From NCBI RefSeq assembly GCF_021655555.1, contig NZ_AP023086.1:930001-994000 (forward strand): a DNA stretch of 64,000 nt. Direction: 5' to 3'. Source of the stretch: Marinagarivorans cellulosilyticus (GTDB lineage Bacteria > Pseudomonadota > Gammaproteobacteria > Pseudomonadales > Cellvibrionaceae). Both the position numbers and the translations under genes were made by a program. The first letter of the stretch is position 1. Each line of letters begins with the position of its first letter. A model generated the notes under the pieces. It made no database searches. It saw only the letters and a list, made by a program, of their open reading frames with translations, and was not told the origin of the DNA. Positions 36,567-45,943 of this stretch are shown in pieces.

Positions 36567-36649
36567 AATGCCTCTGAATCACAGCGCCCAGTATCTTGCT
36601 CACCCAAAAGATAGTGCATCCGAACTATAAATATTGGCACCAGCCAGTG

Positions 36650-38281
36650 CTACCGTTTTAGGTTCCACCATAAAGCAGCAGCGCCAATAAACAGTGCAGC
36701 CGATGCTGCGGGTAATTGGGCGATAATGTCCCAGCCGAAATAACAGCCAGTAGCGATGGCGCCAGCAATAAGCACACGCGCCGCCAAGTGTACTTGGGTG
36801 TTTGGGTTATGGTTTGAACATGATGCCAGTTGTTGCGGTAGCGACGGCGATTGCGCCAGCTTATTAATATTTTGCGTGGTTTCTAATAGTAAATGAGGGA
36901 CTTCTGGAAATTTTTCCATCCACTCTGGTGCCTGTCGTTTTAATTCCTTCCACAGTGTTTTTGGCGCGAAGCGCTTTTTCAGCCAGCGTTCTAAATAGGG
37001 GTGTGCGGTTTCCCATAGGTCTAGGTCGGGGTATAGCTGCCGGCCTAAGCCTTCGATATTTAGCAGGGTTTTTTGCAATAATACCAATTGTGGTTGTACA
37101 GGCATATCAAAACGCTGCGCCGTTTGAAATAGTGAAATCAGTGCTTCACCAAAAGAAATTTCTTTTAAGGGTTTTTCAAAAATGGGTTCGCATACCGCGC
37201 GAATGGCGGATTCGAAGGCGCCTACCGATGTTGTTTTAGGTACCCAACCCGAAAGCACGTGTAGCTCGGCCACTTGACGGTAGTCGCGGCGGAACATGGC
37301 CAGTAAGTTACGGGCTAAGTAGTACTGATCTTCTCGGCCTAGCGAGCCCATAATGGCCATATCTAAAGCGATATAGCTGGGTGAATCTGGGTTAGATAAA
37401 TCGACATACACATTGCCAGGGTGCATGTCAGCGTGAAAAAAATTGTCGTCGAAGACTTGCGTGAAAAAAATCTCTACGCCGCGTTCGGCTAATAGTTTTA
37501 AATTGACATCATGTTTTTTAAAGGTTTCTACATCGGTTACTTGGGTGCCGTAAATGCGCTCCATCACCATGACATTTCGGCGGCAGTGCTGCCAGTACAC
37601 GTTGGGCACGTACAGTAAGGGGGAATTGTCGAAGTTACGTTTTAATTGCGAGGCATTGGCTGTTTCGCGCATTAAATCCAGCTCGTCAAATATTGTTTGC
37701 TGGTATTCCTCGACAACTTCGATAGGGCGCAGGCGCCGGCCGTGGCTGCTAAAGCGCTCTAGGAATTTTGCCAGCAAGCGCATTAATGCGACATCTTTTT
37801 CGATGGTTTTTTCGATGTTGGGGCGCACGGCTTTTACAACGACTGCATCGCCATTTTTAAGGGTGGCTGTATGCACTTGAGCAATAGATGCCGAAGCTAA
37901 GGGCGTGCGTGTAAAGTCACTAAATATGGCTTCTAGTGGTTGCCCTAACGCTTTGCTTACTAGCGCACAAAATTCTTCACCGTCAAAGGGGGTAACGCGG
38001 TCTTGAAGTTTATTAAGTTCTTCGACGAGTTCGGCAGGGATGATGTCGGGGCGGGTAGATAGCAGTTGGCCAAATTTAATAAAAATAGGGCCTAGCTCTT
38101 CGCAGGCAAGCCTTAAGCGCTCGCCGGGCGTTAACTGTTTGGCTTTACTCCATTTAAACGGCAGCAGTGCAAGCTTTAGTTGCGTGTGCTGCATATTGGT
38201 AGGGAGCAATTCATCTAGGCGGTAGTGGGCGATAACGCGGGCTATTTTTATAAAACGCTGAAAGGATTGCATTTTTTTCAT
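36650..38281 (-). CDS. ubiB: Ubiquinone biosynthesis kinase-like protein UbiB
   Basis: A 543-residue ABC1/ADCK-family atypical kinase needed for ubiquinone synthesis. It contains the diagnostic KxGQ motif (FIKFGQLLSTRPD), an Ala-rich loop (TPLASASIAQVHTA), the catalytic Lys in VVVKAVRPNIEK, and the HADMHPGN and ALDMAIMG metal/catalytic motifs. Two C-terminal transmembrane helices (about 495-540) anchor it to the inner membrane. It is last in a ubiE-ubiJ-ubiB operon, 6 bp after ubiJ. The length is normal for the family. Confidence 0.96.
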   Translation of the reverse strand: MKKMQSFQRFIKIARVIAHYRLDELLPTNMQHTQLKLALLPFKWSKAKQLTPGERLRLACEELGPIFIKFGQLLSTRPDIIPAELVEELNKLQDRVTPFDGEEFCALVSKALGQPLEAIFSDFTRTPLASASIAQVHTATLKNGDAVVVKAVRPNIEKTIEKDVALMRLLAKFLERFSSHGRRLRPIEVVEEYQQTIFDELDLMRETANASQLKRNFDNSPLLYVPNVYWQHCRRNVMVMERIYGTQVTDVETFKKHDVNLKLLAERGVEIFFTQVFDDNFFHADMHPGNVYVDLSNPDSPSYIALDMAIMGSLGREDQYYLARNLLAMFRRDYRQVAELHVLSGWVPKTTSVGAFESAIRAVCEPIFEKPLKEISFGEALISLFQTAQRFDMPVQPQLVLLQKTLLNIEGLGRQLYPDLDLWETAHPYLERWLKKRFAPKTLWKELKRQAPEWMEKFPEVPHLLLETTQNINKLAQSPSLPQQLASCSNHNPNTQVHLAARVLIAGAIATGCYFGWDIIAQLPAASAALFIGAAALWWNLKR

Positions 38282-38287
38282 GGCTGG

Positions 38288-38908
38288 CTACTGCGTTAAG
38301 GCGTTTATTATTAAGTTTACTCTGGCTTGCAAGCGTTCAACATCATCGTGTAAGTCGTCCACTTCATTGTTAAATGCATTCAATTCTGGCGAGGAAGGAA
38401 TAGCTTGCAGTTCTTCGGTGAGTAGCGTGTTGATAAAGTGCGGTGCGCGTTGCTGCAGGCGGGAGAAGTAGGCGCCTTTATAGCGTATTAGTTGGGCAAG
38501 GCTGTGGCCGGCGACATCGCCGAGGTGTTGGCAAATAATGCCCTCCCAATCGATATCCAGCTGTTTGGTGATATCTAATAGCTCCATTAAAAAGCCTGTT
38601 TGGCCATTTAAGGTTAGCTCGCTACCAGCTAGCGATGTTTTGGGGCCACTCATTAACTGTATTAAGCCGCTGCATTTGCCGCTAAGGGTGCAGTCTGCGT
38701 TTTCTTCGGCTATGGGGCTTACGGTAATTGTGGTCTCGTAAAAATGAATAGACAGCGTCACATTTGGCTGGGTAAGCAGTAAGCACACGCACCGCCCGGC
38801 TTGCTGGGCTAACCGTTGCTGGGTGGCGGGGTCGTGTTGCAATGCTTTATTGATGGCGGCTTCCAGTGCTTGGCACAGCGCCGTTGCCGTTGTGGGGTGT
38901 GTATTCAT
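38288..38908 (-). CDS. ubiJ: Ubiquinone biosynthesis accessory factor UbiJ
   Basis: A 206-residue protein with an SCP2-type lipid-binding domain (about 15-125, including DCTLSGKCSGLIQLMSGP) and a C-terminal coiled coil (VDDLHDDVERLQARVNLI). UbiJ is thought to hold hydrophobic ubiquinone intermediates for the Ubi complex with UbiK. It is abutted directly by ubiE upstream (zero gap) and ubiB downstream. Sequence divergence in UbiJ is high between genera; the identification leans partly on its position. Confidence 0.9.
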   Translation of the reverse strand: MNTHPTTATALCQALEAAINKALQHDPATQQRLAQQAGRCVCLLLTQPNVTLSIHFYETTITVSPIAEENADCTLSGKCSGLIQLMSGPKTSLAGSELTLNGQTGFLMELLDITKQLDIDWEGIICQHLGDVAGHSLAQLIRYKGAYFSRLQQRAPHFINTLLTEELQAIPSSPELNAFNNEVDDLHDDVERLQARVNLIINALTQ

Positions 38909-39658
38909 TTATGCTTTAAAGCCTTTGTGTAGGGCCACAACACCGCCTGTCATATTGGTGAAGCTGGTATTCACAAAACCTGCTGTTTCCATCATACCTT
39001 TTAGGGTTTCTTGATCTGGGTGTTTGCGAATACTTTCGGCTAAATAGCGGTAGCTTTCGGCATCGTTGGCAATCACTTTACCCATAAGCGGTAAAAGTTT
39101 AAAAGAGTATTGGTCGTACAGTGTTTCTAGCGCTTGCGACTGGGGCTTTGAAAATTCAAGAACCAGTAATCGGCCGCCTGGCTTTAAAACCCGCAGCATA
39201 GATTGCAAGGCGATGTCTTTATCGGTGACGTTGCGCAGGCCAAAGGCAATCGTAATGCAGTCGAAGCTGTTGTCTTCGAAGGGTAAAAATTGCGCATCGG
39301 CTTGGGTGTAGGTAATGTTGTGCGCGATGCCGCTGTTCAGCAATTTATCGCGCCCTACATTTAGCATTGAGCTGTTGATATCGGCCAGTACTACATGGCC
39401 TGTGGGGCCAACGCGCTGGGAAAACTGCTTAGTGAGATCACCAGTGCCGCCGGCAATATCCAGTATTTGTTGGCCCGTACGCGGTGCGGCGGCTTCAATG
39501 GTGAAGCGTTTCCACAGGCGGTGAACGCCACCGGACATCAAGTCGTTCATGATGTCGTATTTGGCGGCAACGGAGTGGAATACGCCGGCTACGCGCTCGG
39601 CTTTCTCACCGGCTTTGACATTTTCAAAGCCAAAGTGCGTAATGCTGTCTTTATCCAT
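38909..39658 (-). CDS. ubiE: Ubiquinone/menaquinone C-methyltransferase UbiE
   Basis: A 249-residue class I SAM methyltransferase that methylates the ubiquinone (and, if present, menaquinone) ring carbon. THFGFENVKAGEKAERV and VFHSVAAKYDIMNDLMSGG form the family N-terminus. SAM motif I is ILDIAGGTGDLT, and ITIAFGLRNVTD and GGRLLVLEFSKP are the UbiE/COQ5 signatures. It is first in the ubiEJB operon and divergent from the unknown exported protein at 39723, leaving only 64 bp for both promoters. Confidence 0.97.
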   Translation of the reverse strand: MDKDSITHFGFENVKAGEKAERVAGVFHSVAAKYDIMNDLMSGGVHRLWKRFTIEAAAPRTGQQILDIAGGTGDLTKQFSQRVGPTGHVVLADINSSMLNVGRDKLLNSGIAHNITYTQADAQFLPFEDNSFDCITIAFGLRNVTDKDIALQSMLRVLKPGGRLLVLEFSKPQSQALETLYDQYSFKLLPLMGKVIANDAESYRYLAESIRKHPDQETLKGMMETAGFVNTSFTNMTGGVVALHKGFKA

Positions 39659-39722
39659 GGGAGCTCCTCAATCTGAGCGGGCATTGTACAGGCTTATTCA
39701 GTGGGTGGTCGATTCGAGCGTA

Positions 39723-40613
39723 ATGCATAAACAGAGAAAAAAGGCAGATAACCGTTATTGTGTGGCCATAGGGTGCCAAGGTGCCGTTTTGTGTGTGCAA
39801 TTTATACGCAAGTGGTTGGCAGGCTCGATCATTGTGGCGGCAGGTAGTTTCGCCTCTTCAGCGCTGGCTTGCACCGTGGCGGTGAATTCGCCGCTCGAAA
39901 AACTCTATTGCGATGTGGTTGCTCAAGGCGAGGGTGCAGGCCTGCCGAGCTTTGATGATTTTAGGCGCAACCCGCCGGCTACCCAGCGGTTGTTGCTTAA
40001 GCGGCCAGCAAAGCGAGCAGGCTTAAACTTGCCTGCAGCGGCTAAGGCCGTGGCGCCTAAGCCAAAATCAAGCGCTAAAGCAACCGCCAAAAGGCCAGCA
40101 GCCAAGGCGCCGGCCTCTTCGGCTAATAAGCCTAGTGTGCCTTCAAATTTAAAGGGCTGCACAATTTCCGCAGGTGCTATTCAATGTGGCAATGCGTATT
40201 ATCGTTTGTTGGATAACCGTGGCAATCAATCGCTTAGCCCTACGGCTTTGGCGGCATCAAACACCTTGGTATTTCCAGCTGTCCCTAATTACAGTTCTAA
40301 TCTGGAATTACACAATTATTTACAGCACGCTTATAGCCTCTATTTAACTAAAATGCATACCATTGGTTTGGCCGGTACGACTTTGTCTTACAGTAAATTT
40401 TATTATATTTTTGACGAAGCACAGCAACAGCAGCAAGACTTTGTAAAGCGATTTGGTGTGATGTACGACTACCTGAAAAAAGACAAAAGCGCGATGGCGG
40501 TGGCAAAGCAGCACCGAGGAAAAAAAGCCCCGCCTTTATCGGCTTGCCAGGTTATTGGCAATAACTTTATTACTTGCGATGCGCGCGGCAGTAACTGGGT
40601 TTACGCTCGTTAG
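39723..40613 (+). CDS. Unknown exported protein with Ala/Lys-rich linker
   Basis: A 296-residue protein I do not recognise. A basic N-terminus and hydrophobic segment (IRKWLAGSIIVAAGSFASSA) look like a signal peptide, cleaved near ALA-C. The true start may be one of the GTG/TTG codons nearer the signal than ATG 39723. A low-complexity Ala/Lys/Pro-rich linker (about 105-145) follows. The C-terminal 150 residues have four cysteines, including paired CTISAGAIQCGNAYYRL and CQVIGNNFITCDARGSNW, which look like duplicated short modules. It may be periplasmic or surface-exposed. The context gives no functional hint. Confidence 0.65.
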   Translation: MHKQRKKADNRYCVAIGCQGAVLCVQFIRKWLAGSIIVAAGSFASSALACTVAVNSPLEKLYCDVVAQGEGAGLPSFDDFRRNPPATQRLLLKRPAKRAGLNLPAAAKAVAPKPKSSAKATAKRPAAKAPASSANKPSVPSNLKGCTISAGAIQCGNAYYRLLDNRGNQSLSPTALAASNTLVFPAVPNYSSNLELHNYLQHAYSLYLTKMHTIGLAGTTLSYSKFYYIFDEAQQQQQDFVKRFGVMYDYLKKDKSAMAVAKQHRGKKAPPLSACQVIGNNFITCDARGSNWVYAR

Positions 40614-40687
40614 TTCGCACTATAATCGGGCCTGCATTACTGGTATGTGCTCTTTTTGTAATTACGCCTGAAACTAGGATTAATTGA

Positions 40688-41227
40688 ATGCCGGAAGTTG
40701 TTGTATTAGCTATTGCGCTGAGTATGGATGCCTTTGCGGTATCGCTAGGCTTGGGTGCAAAGCATGTGAGTAAAACGAAGTTTTTAGCTTTGTTAGCAGC
40801 CGTTTATTTTGGTGTTTTTCAAGGCGTTATGCCATTAGTGGGGTATTTAGGGGGGAGGGGAGTACTCGGCTGGGTTGAGGGTTATGCCGCATGGATTGCG
40901 TTTGGTTTGTTGTTTGTTATCGGCAGCAAGATGATTTATGAAGCCTTTGCCGAAAGCGCCGAAGAAGACATTACCCAAATAACCCACAAAGTGATGCTGG
41001 TATTGGCGATAGCGACAAGCATCGATGCCATGGCGGCAGGTTTTAGCTTGACATTAATGGCGGTAGATCCCTTTTTGTCTTGTGCCATTATAGGCTTAAC
41101 GACTTTTTTATTCAGTTGGGTTGGCGTTTATGTTGGGGCTAAAAGCGGCGTGTGGTTAGAGCGTAAAGCTGCGCTATTGGGCGGAATCACCCTTATTTTA
41201 ATAGGGTTTAAAATACTGATATTTTAA
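40688..41227 (+). CDS. mntP: Manganese efflux pump MntP
   Basis: A 179-residue inner-membrane protein with six hydrophobic segments, in two homologous halves bearing LAIALSMDAFAVSLGLGAK and IATSIDAMAAGFSL, the Asp-containing motifs of the MntP (DUF204) family. It exports Mn(II). The 70-bp upstream region shows no Mn-responsive yybP-ykoY riboswitch, so control differs from E. coli mntP. AGGATTA precedes the ATG. A 50-residue membrane peptide gene lies 50 bp downstream. Confidence 0.93.
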   Translation: MPEVVVLAIALSMDAFAVSLGLGAKHVSKTKFLALLAAVYFGVFQGVMPLVGYLGGRGVLGWVEGYAAWIAFGLLFVIGSKMIYEAFAESAEEDITQITHKVMLVLAIATSIDAMAAGFSLTLMAVDPFLSCAIIGLTTFLFSWVGVYVGAKSGVWLERKAALLGGITLILIGFKILIF

Positions 41228-41277
41228 CGGCTTGTTTAAGTGGTAAAACTTTTTACTGATAATGATTGGAGATGGGC

Positions 41278-41430
41278 ATGAGTGTAAACCTTTGGTTTTT
41301 TTTGAGTATTTGCGTTATTTTTTGCTTGAGCTTTACAGGTTTTGTTATTTACCTTAGCTATAAAAAGGATATGAAACAGCTAGAAATAGAAGCCCTAAAG
41401 TGCCAAAACCAAAAAACACCGGCGGAATAA
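41278..41430 (+). CDS. Small single-pass membrane protein, 50 residues
   Basis: A short gene: ATG at 41278 with TGGAGATG just upstream, TAA at 41428-41430. The product has one transmembrane helix (about 5-27: LWFFLSICVIFCLSFTGFVI), a positively charged YKKDMK boundary and a short polar cytoplasmic tail. The size and topology fit many bacterial small membrane proteins that modulate transporters. It follows mntP on the same strand and could modify it, but this is positional inference only. No homologue is recognised. Confidence 0.55.
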   Translation: MSVNLWFFLSICVIFCLSFTGFVIYLSYKKDMKQLEIEALKCQNQKTPAE

Positions 41431-41443
41431 TTGCAGGCGTTGA

Positions 41444-42469
41444 CTAACGCCGCAAAAGAGGGATGGCTTTAGCTGCAGCATTGGTGCGGTTGTCCACCTC
41501 TAATTTTTTAAACACTTGCTCCAAGTGCTTGTTAATAGTGCGTGGGCTAATACCCAAAATGTGTCCCATTTCTCGATTGGTTTTGCCGCGTGCAATCCAA
41601 ATAAGCACATCGGATTCACGCTGCGACAAGCCAAATGCATTCATTAAAATATGGTTGTCGTCCCGGTCATTATTTGCATGTAGGCGAATAAGTATTTCGT
41701 TAGCGTTAGCTTCCCCTGGCGTTTTTTGAAAGGGCGCTGGGTTGGTTCCAAGTGCGCCGCCACCTAACAGAATATCTAAGTGCAGATGCTGCCCGTTGAT
41801 ATGTAAGTTCAGCGAACTATTCCCCAAAGCGGCGCTTTTTACAGTACCGGCGTGCGTGCTGTATGTTTCTTGTGTGTTCCTATCTAGTTCACAAATCCAC
41901 CGCTCCACCGCAGGCCAAAATGTTGTGCTTAGCCAATCTGTGGGGCCGCTAGCTTGCGAAATATTATAACGCTCTAGGCTTTCTTGAACTTGTGGTGTTT
42001 GCCAGAGCAGTTTCCCGCTTCTATCGACTGCAAAAATATGTTGCCCGGCTTGATCTAATGCCGACTGTGCGCTGCGAATGATTTTGGCCGTTGCAAGGTG
42101 AACGCGAATGCGTGCGACTAGGGCTTGAGTGTCTATAGGCTTGGTAACGTAATCGATCCCGCCAGCAGAAAACGCTTTTACAATGCTTTCGCTATCGCTC
42201 ATGCCCGTCATAAAAATAATAGGGATGGCTCGAAGTTCGGGTTGGATTTTACAGGTTTGGCAAAATTCAAACCCCGACATCGTAGGCATAACACCATCTA
42301 GCAAGATAAGGTCGGGCTGCATTTTTTGCGCAATGTGTAGGCCCTGCTTGGGGTCTAGTGCCACAAGGCAGGTTAGCCCAACCTGCTCTAGGGTGTCATT
42401 AATTAGGGATAACGTTTCTGGTGAATCATCGACAACAAGGATGGTGTCACTGCTTGGCTTGGCATTCAT
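41444..42469 (-). CDS. LuxR-type response regulator of the amide island
   Basis: A 341-residue response regulator. The receiver (about 8-122) has VVDDSPE, the phosphoacceptor Asp in LILLDGVMPTMSG and TKPIDTQ. A middle region (about 130-255) resembles a PAS-like sensor fold (IFAVDRSGKLLWQTP). The C-terminal LuxR/FixJ helix-turn-helix is GLSQRESDVLIWIARGKTNR followed by ISPRTINKHLEQVFKKL. ATG 42469 overlaps the end of the hybrid kinase gene by 23 bp, so the two are coupled. It is the likely transcription activator of the divergent urt/fmd operon. Confidence 0.88.
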   Translation of the reverse strand: MNAKPSSDTILVVDDSPETLSLINDTLEQVGLTCLVALDPKQGLHIAQKMQPDLILLDGVMPTMSGFEFCQTCKIQPELRAIPIIFMTGMSDSESIVKAFSAGGIDYVTKPIDTQALVARIRVHLATAKIIRSAQSALDQAGQHIFAVDRSGKLLWQTPQVQESLERYNISQASGPTDWLSTTFWPAVERWICELDRNTQETYSTHAGTVKSAALGNSSLNLHINGQHLHLDILLGGGALGTNPAPFQKTPGEANANEILIRLHANNDRDDNHILMNAFGLSQRESDVLIWIARGKTNREMGHILGISPRTINKHLEQVFKKLEVDNRTNAAAKAIPLLRR

Positions 42470-45400
42470 GGATTTTTTGCTCCAAATAAGCGGTGATTTT
42501 AGGTAAGTCAAAGGTATCTAAAAATGGTTGCAAGTCGCTTAATAGTGATGTGCTAGGCAATGTTTTTAGATGTTGTTGGAGGCCATTTAAATTGCCACTG
42601 TCGGCATGGTCGTAAGCTATTTTTAGGATTGCGAGCATGTCGTCAAAAGTATTTGCTAAGGGTGCGGTTAATGGAATAGGCGCCCTTGCATTGTTCGTAT
42701 TTTGAAAGCTGTGATTAATCGGCGGCATGTTGGCGCTTTGGTGTACCCAGGTGAGGCCTAATAAAGCTTGTAATTTATCGAGTAGGTCTGAAATTTTAAT
42801 CGGTTTAATAATGTAGCCGTTATGGGGCTCGTTAGGTAGGTGCTGGCCCTCATCGGCATCGGCAGAGACCATTAATATTGGCGCTTTAATGCCTTCTTCC
42901 CGTAGGCTGGTGGCAAAACTCCAGCCGCTGCTATCAGGTAGGTTAACGTCTAGAATAAAAAGGTCTATTGTTGGTAGGTCAATTTTTTGTTGCGCTGTTT
43001 CTATGTCCGGCGCTTCAAATACCGTAAAGCCAAGTGGCGTTAGTGTTTCAAAAACTAAGCCGCGATGAAACGGATCGTCGTCTAATATCAGTAGTTTTTT
43101 GGTGCCGCCCTCGAAGCCTGTAATTATCTTAGAGGGCGCGCTTTCAGGGGTGTGGTGATCTGCCGATGATAGCATCAGCGATACTGTAAATACCGTTCCC
43201 GAAATATACTGCTTATTAATAGTTGATTTTTTATTGGGCTCTAGTCGCAGCTCGCCACCCATTATGTCGATCAGTAAGCGAGTAATCGTTAAACCTAATC
43301 CTGTGCCGGTTACTTGTGGTACGCCGGGTAAGCGCACGCGCTCAAAAGGTTTAAATATGCGTTCGTATTCGGAAGCTGGAATACCAATGCCGGTGTCTTT
43401 AATGCAAAACTCAGCGACTTGGTTGCGGTAGCGCACAGTAAATTCAATACTGCCTTCGTTGGTGTATTTTACGGCATTAGATAATAAATTGATCAAAATT
43501 TGGCGCAGTCGCTTTTCGTCAGTAATCACATATTTGGGCATGGCGGTTGTATAGCGCAACGAAAAAGATAAACCTTTTGCCTGGGCTTGTGGCTCGAACA
43601 TGTAACCTAGTTGGTCTATTAGGTCTTTAATCGCGACTTTATTACGGTGAATATCTAAACGGCCGGCTTCAATTTTAGATATATCTAACAACCCTTCAAT
43701 TAAGTCGGCTAGGTGTTCGCCGCTGCGTTTAATTACAGCGATTTGACGTTGATGGTCCCGCGCTAGGTGACTGTCTTGCTCTAGTAATTGAGCATACCCC
43801 AAAACGGAATTCAGTGGCGTGCGAAGTTCGTGGCTTAAGCCGGTTAAATAACGGCTTTTGGCATTATTTGCAGCTTCTGCGAGTTCTTTGGCTTGTTGTA
43901 GCTTTTTGTCTGTTTCGTCGTGCGCGGTGATCTCGTCCATTAGGCGTTGGGTTTGAATGCGGGTTTCTTCAATGGCTACCCGACGGCTATTGTTGGCTAA
44001 TACAAAAAGCCATGCCACAACGCCTAAAGCAATTTGCAAAACAAAAAATGTTTGAATAAGCGCTGTAGCAGTTGCCTCGCGCACAGCGTGCAATGCGGTA
44101 CCCTGTTGTGAAGCATTCACATAAATAACCGCCAAAAGAGAACCGCTGATTAGCATGGCAAATAGCATAAGCCCCAAAAACTGTAAAAGCCTTGCGCTAA
44201 TTAATTCGGCGAGCGAATCGGGTAAAAAGTGCTTTATGCGTTTAAGGGTGTCTTCAAAAGTTTGTTCCGAGGGTTTGCAAATATCGTCACAGCGCGCATC
44301 TAGCGAACAGCATAGCGAGCAAATATGGCCCTCATAAGCGGGGCATTGTGCGATATCTTCAGGCTCGTAACTGTTTTCACAAATGCAGCAAGTATGCTCG
44401 GTGGTGTGTATCGCGTTAGTCGCCATTTTTATTGGGCTAGATTCCGATGTTGTTTCGCGGCTACTAACAATAATGGAGTTTTTGCGGGCAATGTAATATT
44501 TAGAGCGCGTTAAAATGGCGATAACTGGCGCAAGTGTAAGTGCTGTGAGTAGCGTGAAAAAATGTGCAAAAGCTTTAGCGTTTTCGCCGAGTATACCGGT
44601 ATAGCATAAAGCGCCGACTATACCGGCACCAAGCATGGAAATAACGCCTACAGGATTAATGGCATATAAATAAGCGCGCATAAATTCAATGCGCTTTGGG
44701 CTAAGCCCTAGCGGTTTATTAATGGCTAAGTCGCCTACCAATGCACCAAGCCATGCTATGGCGAGTAGTGCATAACCGCCAAGAATATGCTCAAAGGCTT
44801 GATAAATGCCGAGTTCCATAAGTACTAAAGCAATGGCTACATTAAATACCAGCCAAACAACCCGCCCTGGGTGACTGTGAGTTAAACGGGAGAAAAAATT
44901 AGACCACGCAATGGAGCCAGCATATGCATTGGTAACATTGATTTTAAGTTGTGAAAGAATCACAAAAAATGCAGCCACAAACAAAGACGCTTCCGGTAAT
45001 GGAATAACATAGTTAAAAGCAATAGCGTACATACGGGTAGGGTCGGCTGAGTTTTCAAGCGAAACCCCCTGGCCGAATGCAATGGTGGCCAGCAATGAGC
45101 CAATCAACATTTTTACCGCCCCTAATAATGCCCAGCCAGGGCCTGCGCTAAACAGTGTTAACCACCAGCGCCGTTGATTGGCTTTAGTCTTATTTGGCAT
45201 AAAGCGCAGATAGTCTACTTGCTCCCCAATTTGAGCCACCAAAGCAAATATAACCGCACATGCGGCACCGAATTGGTGCGCACTGAGTGATGCCGCCATA
45301 CTGTTTTCTATGCCTGCAAAATTTGTCCACTCGGCAATAAATTCTGGGAAACGTACTAAAATAACGGCTATTGGAATGATTTGTAATGCCATCCATATCA

Positions 45401-45941
45401 GTTGGGTGGCACGCTGAAAACGGCTAATAAAGGTGATGCCATGTGTGACTAAAGGAATAACAATTAGTGCGCAAATTACATAGCCGATAAACAGCGGTAC
45501 ACCAAATACCCACTTTAAGGCGGCTGCCATAATGGCGGTTTCTAAGGCAAAGAAGATAAAGGTAAAAGAGGCATAGATTAGGGAAGTAATTGTCGAGCCA
45601 ATATAGCCAAACCCCGCGCCCCTAGTGAGTAAATCAATATCAAGGCCTGATTTGGCAGCGTGAAAACAAATGGGGATGGCCAGTAAAAAAATGATAGTGC
45701 TAACAATGATAATCGCCCAAAAAGCGTTGTAAAAACCATAGTTTAATGTAATGGCAGCGCCAATGGCTTCTAGGGCTAAAAATGAAATGCTACCTAAGGC
45801 GGTGCTCGCAATTTGCCCCAAAGAAAACCGGCGTGCAGCCTTGGCTGTAAAGCGTAGTGCGTAGTCTTCTAGCGTTTGGTTATTGACCCATTGGTTATAA
45901 CTGCGCCTTACTCTAAAAACCGATTGTTTGGGATTCATCAT
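42447..45941 (-). CDS. Permease-fused hybrid histidine kinase
   Basis: A protein of about 1164 residues. Residues about 40-480 form a 12-helix NCS1-like (cytosine/purine permease) module. A Cys-rich segment at about 517-553 (CCICENSYE, CSLCCSLDARCDDIC) looks able to bind zinc. Two further transmembrane helices lie near 585-607 and 627-647. HisKA has the phospho-His near 703 (GLSHELRTPLN). HATPase_c (DTGIGIPASE, GTGLGLTI), a receiver with Asp near 995 (LFILDVNLPDSSG) and a short C-terminal region follow. It probably senses an amide or urea-like substrate through the transporter-like domain. ATG 45941 is 2 bp from a mobile element whose terminus supplies AGAGGTG as ribosome binding site. A start at 45980 would lie wholly inside that element. 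Confidence 0.9.
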   Translation of the reverse strand: MMNPKQSVFRVRRSYNQWVNNQTLEDYALRFTAKAARRFSLGQIASTALGSISFLALEAIGAAITLNYGFYNAFWAIIIVSTIIFLLAIPICFHAAKSGLDIDLLTRGAGFGYIGSTITSLIYASFTFIFFALETAIMAAALKWVFGVPLFIGYVICALIVIPLVTHGITFISRFQRATQLIWMALQIIPIAVILVRFPEFIAEWTNFAGIENSMAASLSAHQFGAACAVIFALVAQIGEQVDYLRFMPNKTKANQRRWWLTLFSAGPGWALLGAVKMLIGSLLATIAFGQGVSLENSADPTRMYAIAFNYVIPLPEASLFVAAFFVILSQLKINVTNAYAGSIAWSNFFSRLTHSHPGRVVWLVFNVAIALVLMELGIYQAFEHILGGYALLAIAWLGALVGDLAINKPLGLSPKRIEFMRAYLYAINPVGVISMLGAGIVGALCYTGILGENAKAFAHFFTLLTALTLAPVIAILTRSKYYIARKNSIIVSSRETTSESSPIKMATNAIHTTEHTCCICENSYEPEDIAQCPAYEGHICSLCCSLDARCDDICKPSEQTFEDTLKRIKHFLPDSLAELISARLLQFLGLMLFAMLISGSLLAVIYVNASQQGTALHAVREATATALIQTFFVLQIALGVVAWLFVLANNSRRVAIEETRIQTQRLMDEITAHDETDKKLQQAKELAEAANNAKSRYLTGLSHELRTPLNSVLGYAQLLEQDSHLARDHQRQIAVIKRSGEHLADLIEGLLDISKIEAGRLDIHRNKVAIKDLIDQLGYMFEPQAQAKGLSFSLRYTTAMPKYVITDEKRLRQILINLLSNAVKYTNEGSIEFTVRYRNQVAEFCIKDTGIGIPASEYERIFKPFERVRLPGVPQVTGTGLGLTITRLLIDIMGGELRLEPNKKSTINKQYISGTVFTVSLMLSSADHHTPESAPSKIITGFEGGTKKLLILDDDPFHRGLVFETLTPLGFTVFEAPDIETAQQKIDLPTIDLFILDVNLPDSSGWSFATSLREEGIKAPILMVSADADEGQHLPNEPHNGYIIKPIKISDLLDKLQALLGLTWVHQSANMPPINHSFQNTNNARAPIPLTAPLANTFDDMLAILKIAYDHADSGNLNGLQQHLKTLPSTSLLSDLQPFLDTFDLPKITAYLEQKIHECQAKQ

Positions 45942-45943
45942 AT

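Noticed and set aside
40614..40687. Manganese riboswitch (yybP-ykoY) before mntP
   Set aside because: The gap of 74 bp shows no fitting stem structure and is too short for the known aptamer plus switch.
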